The notes under the pieces are model-generated. The model made no database searches. It worked only from the letters and a program-made list of their open reading frames with translations, and was not told the origin of the DNA. A program made the position numbers and the translations under genes. Source: Strongylocentrotus purpuratus (taxonomy: Eukaryota > Echinodermata > Echinoidea > Camarodonta > Strongylocentrotidae). Taken from it: 64,000 nt of DNA. Shown piece after piece: positions 1 to 14,198 of this stretch; position 1 is the stretch's first letter, and every line of letters starts with the position of its first letter. Location of the stretch: the NCBI RefSeq assembly GCF_000002235.5, contig NW_022145596.1:31656140-31720139 (forward strand). The letters run 5' to 3'.

Positions 1-3000
1 TTGCAACCAAATATTGTAATGAAATTTGGCGGGGAGTTATGAAAACGATACGCCACGACCGGTGTAAATTGGATATTCAATGACAAGCAAATTATCTTGG
101 TCTCATCACCTAAGTAAACGTGTGTGAACTGAGCGGTTAATGGAACCATGTCAAGCAGTCCGGAGTGGTTGGATATTGGTTAGAAGGTGAACAACCAAGC
201 AGACCCCTTGAGGGGAATCATACTCCCAACACTTGGCATTTCATCTAGCCAATTTTGATTCGGTTTAACACCCTATCCGCTCCCTCGACCTGTGATGTGC
301 TCTTTTCAGCTTCAAGCACTCGGGACGATTTAAATTGACGCTACAGATATTTTTTTTCTTTCGATTTGAAGAAGGGTGCATCTGCAATTACGAGTGACCA
401 TCATGTTAAGCCCGATGACATGTGAGATACCGTCCCGTCTCATCTCCAGGGTCTTATGACGACATACCTCCTCAAAATCTACCGATAATTAGATTAATCA
501 CAGTCTTTTAAAGGGATAAGCTTCTTTTTTATCCTGAAATTGACACAATTTGCTTAAATATCAGTCATTAGGCCAGATGTTTGCCCGCAGAGGCAAGCTG
601 AAGTCACATCGAAACGTCCTCTGTGCTTATCTCTTTCTTCTAAATCATTGACAAGACGAGGCCCTTTATGCTTTGAGATTTATGCCCTGGAATTGTGCGA
701 TGTATTGTGGTAAATGCCTGTGGCTTGGCCTGCACACGTGCCGAGCTGCCATTTCCTCTTCCCAGATCTACTCCGTTTATACGTAAACATTGTGATCGAA
801 CTTGGCGCTCTTAAATAACCCCAATGTTTGACATTTACCGGCCAGTAATCTAAACTGTTTCGTCTGCTTTTCAACCCATCCACAGTCGACAGTAATAGAG
901 CAGATGCTTTCAAATTTCTGTCGTTTCCTTTTTTACGTTTGGTCCATTATTCTGTCCAATCGAGCTTGAAATCAAAATGACCACACATAGTAGCAGCTGT
1001 GTTAGATCTTGATGCCACTTTCCGTACAAGATATGACGTATATATGGTTCTTTTTTATGTCATATCTTTTGGCAGCGGGTACTATTTCGTTGTATAGAAA
1101 AACCAGAGTTTTTACTTTTACGTGAAATCAATCAAATCGATGAGAATTTAGAAAGACTTAGCATAAATATTCATAAACAAGCATAGCCATGTCAGATTGG
1201 TTTATAAAACGGTATTGTGACAGATGAGGTTAAACGTAGAGCTATGTAAACAATAAACAAATTAATAGCTTCTGACACCCCAAAAACCAATTTACACCTG
1301 GGTAAAAAGTGGCATATGTGGAAACCTCAACACTTAGATTGAGAGACAAGCTAATGAACAACTATACCACCAAACTTCCACATTAAGAAGTCGATTATGA
1401 GAGATGTGATTTAACATCATTCTATGAATGTCAAGAAACTTAATTTGTTATACTAAATTCATTAATTGCCTCATTTTAAGCAAATTAACGAAGTCAATAG
1501 AGCATCGATTAATTCAAATTGTATTATGTTTTTTTCATATATATCAAACATTTCTTTTTGAATAAGTACTGTTAATATAATGTCAAGCAATTTGAGCCTT
1601 AATATTAATTTCCAGGTGCAAGCCAACTTATTCTATGTTAATGCTGTATTTGCGATTGATTTAGATGAATCAAAACTTTGGTTCCCGCGTTTGAAAATAC
1701 ATTAAACTTTATCCCGCCAAAATTCATGCCAGATTAATGTAAATTGATGCATGGTGTTTGTTTTGATCCATCGCCTTACCTGGCTTCCCAATCATTTCCC
1801 TGGCATCCCGTGTCTGATCTGCAATCACTGGGCTAACCTTCCAGTCAGGGGGCTCTTAAGAATCGGACAAGGTCTGAGGTGTAAATGACCTGGACATTTT
1901 GGCGGGAATGCCTATCGATGTGTCGTCTGTCAGAAGACACGTGGACTAAAGCGAGCAATAATCCCCAGCGACATTGATCGGTCGATGGCCTACAATCGAC
2001 ACCAATTTGCATCTAAAGAGGTTTCCAAGTGTCAATTTGCCAATTACGATTTTTTGTTCCCATCTAATTTTCCACGATGCACTAGGGAGAGAAAAACAAG
2101 AACAGCCGAGACCCGAACAGCCCGAGTCTGCGGTCTTTTTCTACTTTTGTTTGTTTTGATAACTGGATGGAAGCAAGTTTTGTTTTGCGCCAGATTTTGT
2201 AGTTTTGCTTTCCGCAACGGCTGTGATTATAGATCATTGCTTTTTAAGTTTTGATATTCAAATTTTCTTTTGAGTTGGGATGTGTTAAGAAACAATTACT
2301 CTATCATCTAATTATAAAACTGGTTTAGATGGCTATTTCAGAATAACTGTTTTAATAAATGTTTCTGGATAAACTGAAAAGTTTTTACTTTAATATGATT
2401 TTGTCTAAACTTTGTAAACTTTTGTTCTTTTCTTTCTATGTTTGGTATCATACTGTTTTATATGATTTTTATAGAAGCGCAATCTTTATTCGTCCGTACC
2501 GAAAATGACCGATGATCGCGTGTTTCTTGATGGTAAATCTACTAAATGAGAACAGCAATATGTAAAATGCAAAGATAACATCAACAAGAGCATTTTTTCA
2601 TCCATTTCTTGAGTTTCCTATGTCGCAAGATCTTACTATAATTTTTTTACTTTGTTTATACAAACCTTCGTAGATACAAAGTTTGGTATGAGCCAGTGGA
2701 ATGTGGCAAGTGTGTTGCTTAGAAAGATACTAAACGTAATGCAATCAAATGGGCTCGCTCCTTAAGCAGTGCGGAGTTCTCCGGGGACCGTTTGGGTTTA
2801 GGGACCTTAGTCGATGTCAGATCAATTTGTCTTTCCCGTAGACCTCAATTTAGCAAAGGAAACACCTCTCTAAACGTCGTTTTATCCATTCCAATTTATT
2901 TCCGTGTCAAATAAACGTGAGAAATGGGGAACGCGTCTGAGCCGGTGGGTTTACGTGTAAAGTGATCACATCAAATATCATTGAAACTGTCTTGTTTCCT

Positions 3001-4268
3001 TAGTTTACTTTTACTTTTAAATCAGGCAAGATTTGGCATTCACAGCTTAGTCGCATTCTGGTGTGTATGGTATACCACGGAATGTGAGTAATGGTACTTT
3101 ATAAGTGGTGTGTTTTGGCATGATAACAACAATACTTATAATGATAATAATGGTGAAGGGGAAGTCAGGTAAAAGGGAGGAGAAGGATAATGGTCCTTCA
3201 CCTTCATATCATTCTCCTTCATATACCCGAGTGTTAGTGTTCCTCATGTCTCGCAGTCGCAATTATGAATCGCTGTGTCTGCCACTTCTACTATTGGGTT
3301 CATTGACTCCTTAGTTGTTATGAAAAACAAATGATACTTTTGTTCTTTTCTATATTTCCTGTAAATATTATGCGACAATGAGTAAGCATTGACAGCTGCT
3401 AGTTAATAGTATAAACAAAAACTGCCCCTGGATAAAGCGTTAGGTGTTACCGAAATGTAATCAGGATCAATCATTTACATCACATTTCTTAACTGATACA
3501 AAATCAATCTATCCCTATTTATCCTGATCGTCATCATGTTTCATGCTTTATGCATGGTTTGGAGAAACATCTGTGCAGTTCATAATTATATTGTATACTT
3601 TGTTTTTCGGAAATGTAACCTAAAGATAGATGAATTTAATTGTTCAAACAACTTTTTGAACTGTAAAAGTTCGAATGCAAGAAATTAGATCTAATCGTAT
3701 GTAAATGTCAGAAATAAAAACACCATAACATGTGGTAAATCTCATCAATCAATGTTGAAGAAGTAATTGTACATTGCAGAAGTCATAATATGTTCATCAT
3801 CAATTTATGTGACGGATCTCTTGTCTCACACTCCAACATTTCTGACAATTTTGCAATGAACATTGAAACGATTACTTCTAAAGAGAAAAACAAACTTAGC
3901 TATTTTCACTAGCACGATTCAAAAGCCTATTTACACCCTACATCCATAAAAAGGTGTCGTATCATAGGAGTGAACTTGAAAGCAAGAACAAAACTTTTTC
4001 GTTACTTTTGTTAAAGTTGTAAAGACCTTAGTGTGAGATATCTTTAACGATGTGAATATTATGTTTTTAAAGTCATAATACACTTTACATCTATATCATA
4101 AGTGGTATTTTTGGTATTTCGTTTTGTTGGACAAGGGCGCCTGTTTCTGATTGAAGTATTACTGTATCTAATATTGTTCTATCAACACAGAACTGTACAG
4201 CGAATTCGTTTTGTCATGCATTCATGCAATTTTTCCTTTTCAATTCTTCTCCTACTTATCTTCTGCAG
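1..4268 (+). other. Intron (3' part) upstream of first visible cyclase exon
   Basis: AT-rich sequence with no reading frame resembling the missing 5' exons of the cyclase gene. It ends in a good branch/pyrimidine region and TTCTGCAG, which supports an intron. Apart from a 10-bp hairpin (arms 1028-1037 and 1059-1068) I recognise nothing in it. The boundary between intron and anything further 5' cannot be placed from this window. Confidence 0.6.
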
Positions 4269-4754
4269 GCGATAGAGGTAACAGGTCAGATGATCTATGT
4301 CCCCGAGAGTGACTGCATCTTGTTCCTTGGCTCACCAAGGGTTGGTAAGCTGGAGGAGTTGACTGGACGAGGTCTTTACCTCGCTGATATCCCTATCCAC
4401 GATGCTACCAGAGATCTGATCCTGGTAGGAGAGGAAAGCAGGGCTCAAGATGGTCTCAAGCAGAGGATGGACAAGCTCAAATCACAGGTGGAGGAAGCGA
4501 GTGGTAACCTCGACTCAGAGAGACAGAAGAACGTCGATCTTCTCAATCTTATCTTCCCCGAGGCTGTGGCCAAGAAACTTTGGAGGGGTGAACCCGTACC
4601 GGCTCAGACTGTCGAAGGTGTGTCCATGTTGTTCTCTGATATCGTGGGCTTCACTGCTATCTGCTCAACCGCTACACCCTTCATGGTGGTGAACATGCTC
4701 AATTCTCTCTACACTGAGTTTGATTCTTTCTGCGGAATCCTTGATGTCTATAAG
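4269..4754 (+). CDS. GUCY1A: Soluble guanylate cyclase alpha subunit, exon with linker and start of cyclase domain
   Basis: This 486-bp exon encodes 162 residues in one open frame. It opens with a segment matching the end of the regulatory half of soluble guanylate cyclases (GQMIYVPESD, ILFLGSP, GRGLYLADIPIHDATRD). Residues about 60-95 are a charged helical (coiled-coil) linker with AQDGLKQRMDKL. The cyclase domain then starts, with MLFSDIVGFTAIC. The Asp of FSDIVGF (codon 4638-4640) is the first of two metal-binding aspartates that the alpha subunit contributes to the heterodimer active site. The alpha rather than beta assignment rests on RAQDGLK and FSDIVGFTAIC; beta subunits carry a Gly in place of this Asp (FSGIVGF). 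The acceptor is TTCTGCAG (phase 0) and the donor is TATAAG|GTGAGT (phase 0). The enzyme makes cGMP from GTP in the cytosol when NO binds the beta-subunit heme. Whether it is the orthologue of vertebrate alpha-1 or alpha-2, or predates that split, cannot be told here. Confidence 0.95.
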
Positions 4755-4845
4755 GTGAGTTATCAATGTTCCCCAATAGGTCGTCAATTTCTCTATGGTG
4801 CGATTCTCTACGCAAAATGTTAAACATTGTCAGTATTCTCTTTCT

Positions 4846-5003
4846 TTCTCTTACTCTATATATTATACATGTATACTCCCTCTCTTCTCTTTTTTCTGTT
4901 AATTCTTCTTCTTCTTCTATTTCTTTCCCTTCTTCAAACCCTTCTCCTACTTCTTCTTTTTAGCTTACTTCTTCATCTCTTCTCTTTGACTTGTTCTTCC
5001 TTT
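4846..5003 (+). repeat. Pyrimidine-rich imperfect TTC/CTT tract
   Basis: About 160 bases with a strong T and C bias and short TTC runs, lying 90 bases inside the intron. Leu/Ser/Phe-rich open frames here are compositional artefacts. Confidence 0.7.
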
Positions 5004-5734
5004 CCTTTACGAATGTCTCCGTCAAAATGTAGGGGTTGAACCGTTAGGGAACCTCCAATGCCCATATCATTCGACTCCTACAAACGTTCTATTCGAGTCG
5101 GTTTTACGTAGTTCAACATTTCTGAGATTCTTTGTTTTGACATTATAATAGTGACATTAAAGCACCCCGCCTCTTATATGGAGCTGAGGTGACTAAATTT
5201 CCTTCGTATAACTGACGATACTTATGCTACTCCTCACACTTCCCCCACCGCTATTAACAGCACCTTGAGTTCTAGTGTTGTCATTGAATCTACATCTCTG
5301 GTAGTATTTCCACTACGTTTCTCCGTCGTACTATCAGGGGAAAATATTTGGTAACATAATCTGCGACGCGTTATGTTTATCCCATTGTCTAACAATTTAG
5401 TTAAGTCATTGTATCGGTTACATGTGGGTGAGTCATTGGGAAATCGAGTGGGAGCACTTACGAGAGATTAAACCAATTTATTCTTGACACGTATTACGCG
5501 AAGAGCTTCGCTGTAATCAATACCCCTCACGCAATTGAACGCACTTTATACATCTAATGTTACACCTACCTATTTTGATTCCATTTTCGAACATGGTCAA
5601 ATCATCTATGATGGCATAGATCAGGATTAGAAGGCTTCGATCGGGATCGAAACATCAATTACAATTCAACATGTTTTGCTGAGAGTCTGTAATGCGTTGC
5701 ATCTGTCGTGGTAAACTAGTACAGGGGACGTGTG

Positions 5735-5959
5735 AAGGCTCGTTTAGATACGACGCGCAAAACCGCGGCGGTCAAATTTTCATTCATGACGTAAAGTGTA
5801 AACGTTTCAATTTTCTGTATCTTATATCATAAATATGCATAGAGCACAGTTAATTCGCGCAAGTAATTTGTTGCGCGCAGTTTCTATTCATTGACACGTC
5901 AAAAAACAACCGCGGCGGCTTTTGGGATGGGTTTACCGCGCCGTATCCGAACAAGCCTT
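5735..5959. mobile_element. MITE-like element with imperfect terminal inverted repeats
   Basis: The left end AAGGCTCGTTTAGATACG matches the reverse complement of the right end, AAGGCTTGTTCGGATACG, and both arms continue into a CCGCGGCGG block and TGACGT/TGACACGT motifs. The 225-bp size, lack of coding frame and internal GCGC-rich palindromes fit a nonautonomous DNA transposon. The superfamily is unknown. Confidence 0.7.
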
Positions 5960-8245
5960 GAGTGTGATATTAGGTCAAATTAACCCTCCTAAAACACTGC
6001 AAATAGACGTGTTACTTATTACCTACCAGATGGTCGCACTAGGTTAGTATTGTCTATAAAAGTTAAGAAACCTACGAAACCTACCTAATTAGATATAAAT
6101 AAATGATCAATGGTCTGTGTTTGTGTAGCTGTGCTGGACTTTTTTTTGGGGGGGTGGTGGTGATTCTAAAGAAAAAACTCTCTTGATATGCTTTATTCTG
6201 ATTTGATGTGGTGTGATGTGGTGTTTGCAGTTAACTTCTTTTCCATATCATTATATGCGATCTCATAATTACTGTGCTACTCAGTAGGCCGGATACAACA
6301 ACCAAATATTTATCTAGTTCTAGCTTTGGGTCGCACAGATAAAGCAATAGTTCTTTTTTGTACACCCCCCCCCCCCCCAATTTCCCTCTTTGTGGCTCGA
6401 TGTTTCTCACTTTTCTGTAAGCCTTTCCCTCCTGCTCACTTTATCCGTGTTCTCTGTTTTCTTCTTCCCTCACCATCTTCTCATCCCTCAGCACCCGTCT
6501 TCTTTTACTTGTTATTTTCTTTACATATTTTATTTTCTTTGTGGTCTCCGTCTCTCTGTTGCTATCCGTCTCGTTTGCAGTATTCATGAAGAATTATTCA
6601 GAAATACGGGAAAATCCTCAAACTGAATGCCTTAAGGAAGAGTTTCATTAAGTTTGGTTAAAATTTATGTTACAAAGAATATATAATAGTAAATTCCACT
6701 TCATTATATCAATTTAAAATCCAATCCCTACCTTTCTAAATATTTAAAATAAATCCACTCTCTGAATCGTTTCCTCCATTCATTCTTGTAAACTTATATT
6801 ATGACAAGATGTTGTAACAGGTGTCATTCAATAGATCTCCTTTTGCTCGGATTGAATTACTTTTTTTTCTTAGATGGATATGTGTGATATATACATGATA
6901 GTAAAGGATATCAATAGAAATGCGATGCCAATCCAAAAGACATAGCTGTATACAAGGTGTTATAGGATTGAACACTACTTCCTAAGTGATGGATTGATGA
7001 CTGACAATTCGTGAATAGTCTGTCAAAAGGTGTCCTTTTACATTATGTGATATTGTATAATAAATGAAATCAGTTTAATACGTTATAAGATGTAAGCCTT
7101 TAAACCTTCATTTCGATTAAATATTCAACATAATGCACAGATATTGGGCTTTCTATTGAGGACAGCAATCCCGAGGGCCACACAATAATGAAGGAAGTAA
7201 TAAAGAAGAAATACAAATTAGACTACAGAATAATACATGTTGTGTTAAATTACATGACTACTGTATCCTGTCCTGTCATTTTTGTTTGTATACAACAGAT
7301 AAGCGAAATGATTATAGTATGAACTAAAAGCAACCTTAAAAACCAATTATTTTATTTTTTGATGATGATGAGTATAATCTTTAATTGAGTTGAGTCATTC
7401 AAGAAACCAATTTCCAGATAACTAAAAATGAATCAGTGTCCTTCTCAAAGTAAAACAATAATAGTATTATAGTTTTCATCATACTATGTATCTAAAATGA
7501 ATATGTTTTCTTTAATATCATATGAGCTAATCTGTAACGGAAAATAAAAATGTTCGAATTGGTAATGAACTACCAATTTTAGTTCATAAATACTTAAGTT
7601 TTGGCTCAAAAGCAACTCAACACCTAACATAAGCGACAATTGTCCAGAATTCTTTTTTTCTTCATTTTATTCATATATCTCTTTTAATTTACAAACATAT
7701 TCATGAAATGAGTAGCAATTGATGATATATTATTGATTGGTTGGGTTAAGATGTTCCAAATATACACAGTTTCGACGACAAGACCATATACTTCAGACAT
7801 GTAAAAGGAGTGAATCTGATGCGGTTATTATTTGTCTAAAGTATACTGAATAATCATGTGAAGAGAGAGAGCAATGAACCAAAAATACCGGCAGGTGCAA
7901 TTTTCCCCTTTGAATAGAAGAGGAACAATATTGTTGTATAAATAAATGAAGATAACTTACGAGTGTATAAGCAGGAAATACATTTTGTAATGGATTTCCA
8001 TGTAAGTGTCTTCATATGGATTTACTTTGGAGATTTTTGAAACAGCTTTAGTACAACAATATCCCACTTCTCCCTCCTCTTTAGAAGATCCCTTAAAACG
8101 TATACTTCGTTCCCCAGTAATCTAATGCGATATACTTATTTCTCTTAGTGTTTGTGTTTCTTTTCAAATCTGTGTGGGGTTTTAGGCGCTATCATGATTC
8201 TCTTTATGGCTCTTATGTCGTGGAGCATTTTGACGAATGCTTTAA

Positions 8246-8340
8246 TAATAATCAAAAATAATAATAATATTTGGCTCTTCTATAGCGCATATCACATTAC
8301 TAACGTCTCTATGCGCTTCCAAAGAGTTTAGCAAATTATT
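8246..8340 (-). mobile_element. Retroposon tail (ATAGCGC...GCGCTT family), diverged
   Basis: AAT-repeat sequence followed by TTCTATAGCGCATATCACA and ATGCGCTTCCAAAGAG resembles the AAGCGCTTT...GCGCTATA + (ATT)n tails at 49893-49976 and 63242-63321, but is more diverged. Read on the minus strand it ends in an ATT-rich tail, as short retroposons do. Confidence 0.4.
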
Positions 8341-11300
8341 ACCCTAGCTTTAGCTCCGGCAACCGTAATCAGCGCACAATGCATTTCAAGGAAATAGAGA
8401 AATATTGCTCAACATAATTGCCAGAATGATTTATATTTAGATTACGATTGAGCTATTATGTTTTAATTGAGTGACAAATCAAGAAAATATAAATTCCCTT
8501 AGAAATGTGATGATTTTTTCTTTTTCTGACATGGTAGTAAAGAAGTAGAATTAGAGCTAATTAGTTGATTGTGTCATCAGCTGCTCTGTACCTAGGCACA
8601 ATGCATCGTACAGCTTGACGTTACGAACCATGGCGACAGTTTGCTTGTCCTTCCGGCGTGTCAGTTCTCCCATGTTATACTAACTGACATGTTTAGTTTA
8701 AACTACATACTAACACGATGTAACTTAATCGTGTTACGTTGTTGACGCAGATACACTACAACAAGGAACAGTCTGCAATCTGATAAGTTCATCAAAATAC
8801 CTCCCAACCGAATTAAACAAATAAAATGGCCAAGTTAGCCTTTACTGCCAATTTATGGTCCGACAATGAGTATGAAAAGAAATCTGTATTTAAGGTTAGA
8901 TATTCATTTCGGTTTATTAAGATAAAATTCCATGTTAAAACAGTCGAGAGACTGATCAATACAAACAAAGATTACAAAGTTCAAAGATATGTATAAATGA
9001 TTGACATCACCATAATTTCTGAGGTTCTGTTTAAATGTAAAACAAAACCATGGGGTTTCTGAAGGCCTGTGAATCGGAAACACGTCTCAAATTGGCCTGA
9101 AATATAAAAAAAAAACAGCAATGTGCAAAATTTCGTCCGATTTGCAGCCGATTGGTCATTTTATCTCAAAGAAATGCGCTGGAGGGGTTAAATTTCCCGC
9201 TATTTTTCTAGCTTGAATATTATATGAGAAGTCTCGAGTCGGCAGATGGGGCATTACTCTAATTCTAATACATCATCATCCGCCTACGATGCTATTTTTC
9301 TCTTAGTTATGGTAGTTAGATCATGCAGAATGCCAAAGGCTTTCGACTGCACGTCAATTGATTAAATGACAAGAGCTAGGTGCCGAATGTCTATATAGTT
9401 TTATTTAAGCATAGCAAGTGAGAAATTCAATACTTAATTCGACACATTCTCTCTCAGCCTACCTCCTATTATCCTAAACAAAATCCGATTATTGATTTAT
9501 TCATACTCGACCCTACATCACATTCTACCGCCTATTATGAATACATGTATCTTCCTAAGTTTAACCTTTCAAAGTTATTAAAGGTACAGTTCTAACAGAT
9601 CTCCCAGCATGTTTTCGTTATTGATATTTCGGGAGAGGTAGGCTTTTTATAACGTTATCTATACTCTGATAGAAATAGGTCATCCTGCATGGGATTCAAT
9701 TTTGAAGCAAATATGTTTGTATTTTCAGTTGCCGTCCTCCTGCCCTATCTTCTATCCTATCTAATTTGACATGGATTTCTTATTCAGACCGAATGATGTG
9801 GGTCATGTCTTCAAATCTTTCCCGTCATTTCATTGTGCCTTGTTTACTCTCCCGCCGTTTTAAGCCATTTGAGAAAACAATGTCACGTGATCGAAACCGT
9901 CATTCTGATGCAAAATACGCGGGAACTTGGCGCCACGCAAAAACTCTGCTAGCATCATTCTGCTCAGTTTGATCGTCTGTATCAGACAGCCTGAAGACCC
10001 CATCGTGATCTCCTGGTTGAGGAACAACGACAAGGCATGTTGAAATGAAGTGGGTGGAAGTGACAAGCCACAGGAGAGGTTTCACGGAGCTCAAAAAAGC
10101 AACCAGAGAGAGGTCGCAATTCGATGACCAAGATGCCTGAAGGACACACTACCAATAATTTTGTAGATTGGGTTTAGTAGATATTGGCGGGTCATACGGG
10201 AGACGAGGATGTCATTCAACACTGACGATTATCCTTGACTCATTGTCACCTTCCAATCTCTTCTCAACGACGGCTGGGAATTCTTTGCAAGCATCTTTAG
10301 AATTCCATCACTAATTTTGTTAACATTGTCTGTGTCTTGCAATTATTTTCATTTAAAATGACGTATATCGTGATGTATTGCCCCCAAGGTGGCTAGACCA
10401 ACAATGCAATTCTTGTCAAAGTATGATGAATAGTCTCTGTAGATGTAATTCACTAGTAACTTCGTTAACTTACACATTCATTGTCAGGTGCAGTGGAATG
10501 AAGAAGAAAAAATATTAAATTTTATTAATAATGCCATGCACTTCATGAATTACACAGCTTAAATCAATTTCCAGTAGTACACAAAGTTACCCTACAGGCT
10601 TATTCAACCAATTAAAAAGCCTAATAAACCACACGGAAACGCATTTACAATGATATTGGCAATGTAACATTTTCTTAGGATAGGGGTGGGAGCATCGATA
10701 TATCGACCAATAAGATTCAACCGCTGCATGGATGGCCTCACATGAAATTAATCATCCCTCGTTCGTTGGTGTTTACTGGAGCATGTCACCTATGCCAAAA
10801 CAGGCTTGTATTTTGTACATAGTTTAGAAAAAGGGCTACTTTTTAAACTTATCACTCTAAGAAAACATTAGATAGAGAGTATTTGCACATAATTTAACCT
10901 CAATAGAAATGAATTTATAGAAGAATCCGACGTCACAACTTTTCAAACATGAATGGTCTGGGTAACGTAAAAGCAGCAACGTCGTCCACTTCATCGTAAA
11001 GTTAATTCTTTTTCGGCCGCTTGGCCCCTACTCTGTAAACCGATGACTGACGCTACAAGCCCTTAGGTCCGCTCGTAGTCTGTCAATGTATCTCCTTAGT
11101 ATGAGGTCTCAAAGGGCACAAACCGCAGAGGATAGAAAATGCAAATTAGTAGCCACTTTCAATGGCGGTGTGCAAAGAGTAGACAAGACTATATTCAGAC
11201 TGAGAAGCCAGCCGTCGGTCCCCATTCAAAAGTCTTTCTTCAAGGCTTTTTAGATGCGATAAATGTATTTATTCAGCCTGAGATTGATTGGCAGGTTGAC

Positions 11301-13259
11301 AGCATCACCCTCGGGTAGGAGGAGTAACAAACAAAAAATCGCTTCTTTTCCTGAAAGGGCGCCAAAGCAAAACGACGATGTACAGGACGTCAGCTTTTTG
11401 CCCCAAATAGGCTTAAGCCTTTGCTTTAATGGCGTAAGGCTTGTTTGTTGTTCTACGAAAGTAAATGAACTCTTTTTTGTTTGTATACGCAGATGCTGAC
11501 ATGCAAAGCTAAAAGTCGCTTAGGAACAATTTGTTCTGCCTTTTCCAAATATATATTGAGTACAGCGGCGGTGAGATACTAGGTATTTATGAAATGCATG
11601 TCATTCAGATACCGTTTGCCAAATGACTTTTTGGTACCCTTTCTTCAAATTGTTTTTAATTACTCATGTGTGAAATATGTATCAAATGAGTTGCATCAAT
11701 GAAAGAGGAGGATCTAAGCTTTACAGGTATGTGTCATTTATTAATTATAATTTTGATTAAGTTATGATAAAACATCGATAATTCTCAGTTTCGTTTTTTT
11801 CTGGAACGCACTGTATATAGACATATAAAATACTTACAGAACCTCCCAAAGTTCCCCATTTGTTTAAGTAGATGAAAGTTGCCTAGAGAAGACAGGTATA
11901 AATATACAGGCTAAGCTTATGAACTGTGAAGAAAAGGTCTTGCGGACTCGCGTTGAACCGCTAATGATTACCTTCGCCCCTTGCCGACCTGGGGCTAGCA
12001 TACGAGTCAGGATAGGGTCAACCGCCTCAAAACCTAGGATGGACAAACAGAGGGAACATATACAGCCACTGTGACGTCTTCGTGCAGTGTTTCTTAAGGG
12101 CATCTTTTCAAAATATCCTTTTCACTTTTTTTTCTATTGTATTTTCACGTATCCATGGCGTCATCACACTTGACAAAATAGTTAACAATTTTACATTGGT
12201 TGGTTGGTAGATCACGTTATAACAAATTACTAAGTCAAAAATATTATATTTTTAGTAAATTGTGAGCCATTTAGCCATTGGCTGCTAATCGTGATTTGCA
12301 TCTACTCTACCGGGACAGGATTTATTTTAGGGCTTTAATTGATCGCATAATTATTTTTCTTCAAATCGGTAACAATAATATTTTCTTTAGTTGTTACATC
12401 GGTCAAATAAATATAATGTAACATTGGGAGGAGTATTGTCGAAAAAGGGAAAATGAATTTTTTGATCAAAAACACAATCATTTTGAATCTCTCAACGTGT
12501 TGCCAATTCAAGATTTTGAAAGTTATTTTTCCTTTTAAAATTCCTTGCATCAAAAGCAATATAGTCATGAAACACAAATGAATGCATTGTGCAACTGTTT
12601 GTCTTTTCTACTTATGCATCTGGCATATTGGTAGGGCTCCGAATAAAACGATGTGTGGAATGATTGTCTCGAAAGGGTTAAATCATGAATAAATGAATTT
12701 AAATAAACATTGAATTCGACGCCATCAATGCCATAAAGATCAAATAAAATGAAACGAATTCTTTTTATCTAATCACCTAAAAACAAATTGACCAATCAGG
12801 GAGCGAGTATCAACCTCTCGCCTCAACACGCAATCCAAACATCTAGGGAAGTTTTTATGTAATTCGTCGTCAATCTTCCGATTTCCTGAATAATTTAGGT
12901 GTTTGGATGCCTGGTTCGATCGAGGGGTTTCCCATCTCGCCCTCTCATTGGTCATACGCCGGTCACACTCATTCTATCGACGCGAGACTGACAACAAAAA
13001 GACAAAATAATTACATTAGTACGATGTGACAGAGGTTTAAAATTATCAATTAAATGTGTAACACGCATTTTAAATTACACAAGAAGGACTTATCAATATG
13101 TACAATGTATCAAGGTGATTAAAACGGGAACGCCGAGGAGCGGGGAAAAGGTGTAATAATGGCGGAGTTTGAAGTCACGATGTATAGTTTAATCACTTTC
13201 TCTTTGGATTAAAAATGTACCTCGCAAAATTATCTCATTTGTCTGATTGCACGCATGAT

Positions 13260-13335
13260 TGTTTCCCAATACACACATACACACACTATATAAATATATA
13301 TATATATACACACTTGCACAACACACTCACAAACT
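13260..13335. repeat. CA/TA microsatellite, imperfect
   Basis: ACACA and ATATATA runs interleaved over about 75 bases. Simple sequence, no gene. Confidence 0.7.
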
Positions 13336-13386
13336 CATACACAAAGATCGTTTGAACACTTTTTCATTTTAAGGTTTACCTTAAGA

Positions 13387-13696
13387 TTTTTTTTTTTTTT
13401 TTTTTTTTGAGGCCGCCATCCTTGTCAAGCTTTGCTTATGATTGCGGTCTCCTGCACTTTTCCATTTTTTTTTCCAAAGTTCGGATAATACTTTAAATTT
13501 ATGATTATATGTTATGGAAATATTCAGTTTCGTTATTATATGTACTATATTATGTAAAAAAAAAATTTGACATGAAGAAATTATTGTTTGTTTATGTTGT
13601 ATTATACCTTACATTTATATGTTCTTTGTTATTCAGTTATATTTTATATGGAAAAAATGCAGAAATAAAAATCAAATAAAAATCAAATCAAATCAA
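13387..13696 (+). mobile_element. Probable 3' end of a LINE (5'-truncated non-LTR retrotransposon)
   Basis: A 22-base T run is followed by GAGGCCGCCATCCTTGTCAA and a GCGGTCTCCTGCAC block, then a T/A-rich 3' UTR with several TTATGTTAT-like motifs. It ends in AATAAAAATCAAATAAAAAT and a (TCAAA)n tail. The block order resembles the 3' UTR ends of CR1-like LINEs in marine invertebrates, from memory. No reverse transcriptase frame is present. Confidence 0.5.
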
Positions 13697-14198
13697 TATC
13701 GCCACTCTCTTAATGTTTTAAGTTGAATACGTTCGTCTTTCTCTCTCTCTCTGAATTAATTATTATCTTATCACTATGATATAGAATAAAGACTTGGAAT
13801 GAAAAGAGAATAACGGGAGACAAAAAAATAAAAGGACAGTGAAAGAAGGGAAACAACAGGAGACTGAGAGCAATTTTTTCCTCTAAAGAGTAGGCTTTTT
13901 TAAGTGGTAATTTAAATTTCACGAAGTCTTCTTTAAGAAGAAAAAGACACACTAAGCCCCGTAGACAGTAAACATTTTACCATGCGACCCAAACACACCA
14001 TCATCATGCTTTTGTCTTTGAAGCATAACTACTTTAATTAGTCATTTTAAACAGGAAGTAATGAACCATAATATGATTGAAATGTAATCAGTTACAGTCA
14101 TTGACTGGTCAATGACACTGCCCACTGCGCAGCTTAAGTCCATCCTACATAACTCTGGCGTCATATGATCTGTTCACATCCGCAACTAACATGTTCTT

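Noticed and set aside
4755-4823. Continuation of the cyclase frame past 4754
   Set aside because: The conserved cyclase sequence stops at DVYK and resumes with VETIGDAY at 16448; the extra codons are intron read-through.
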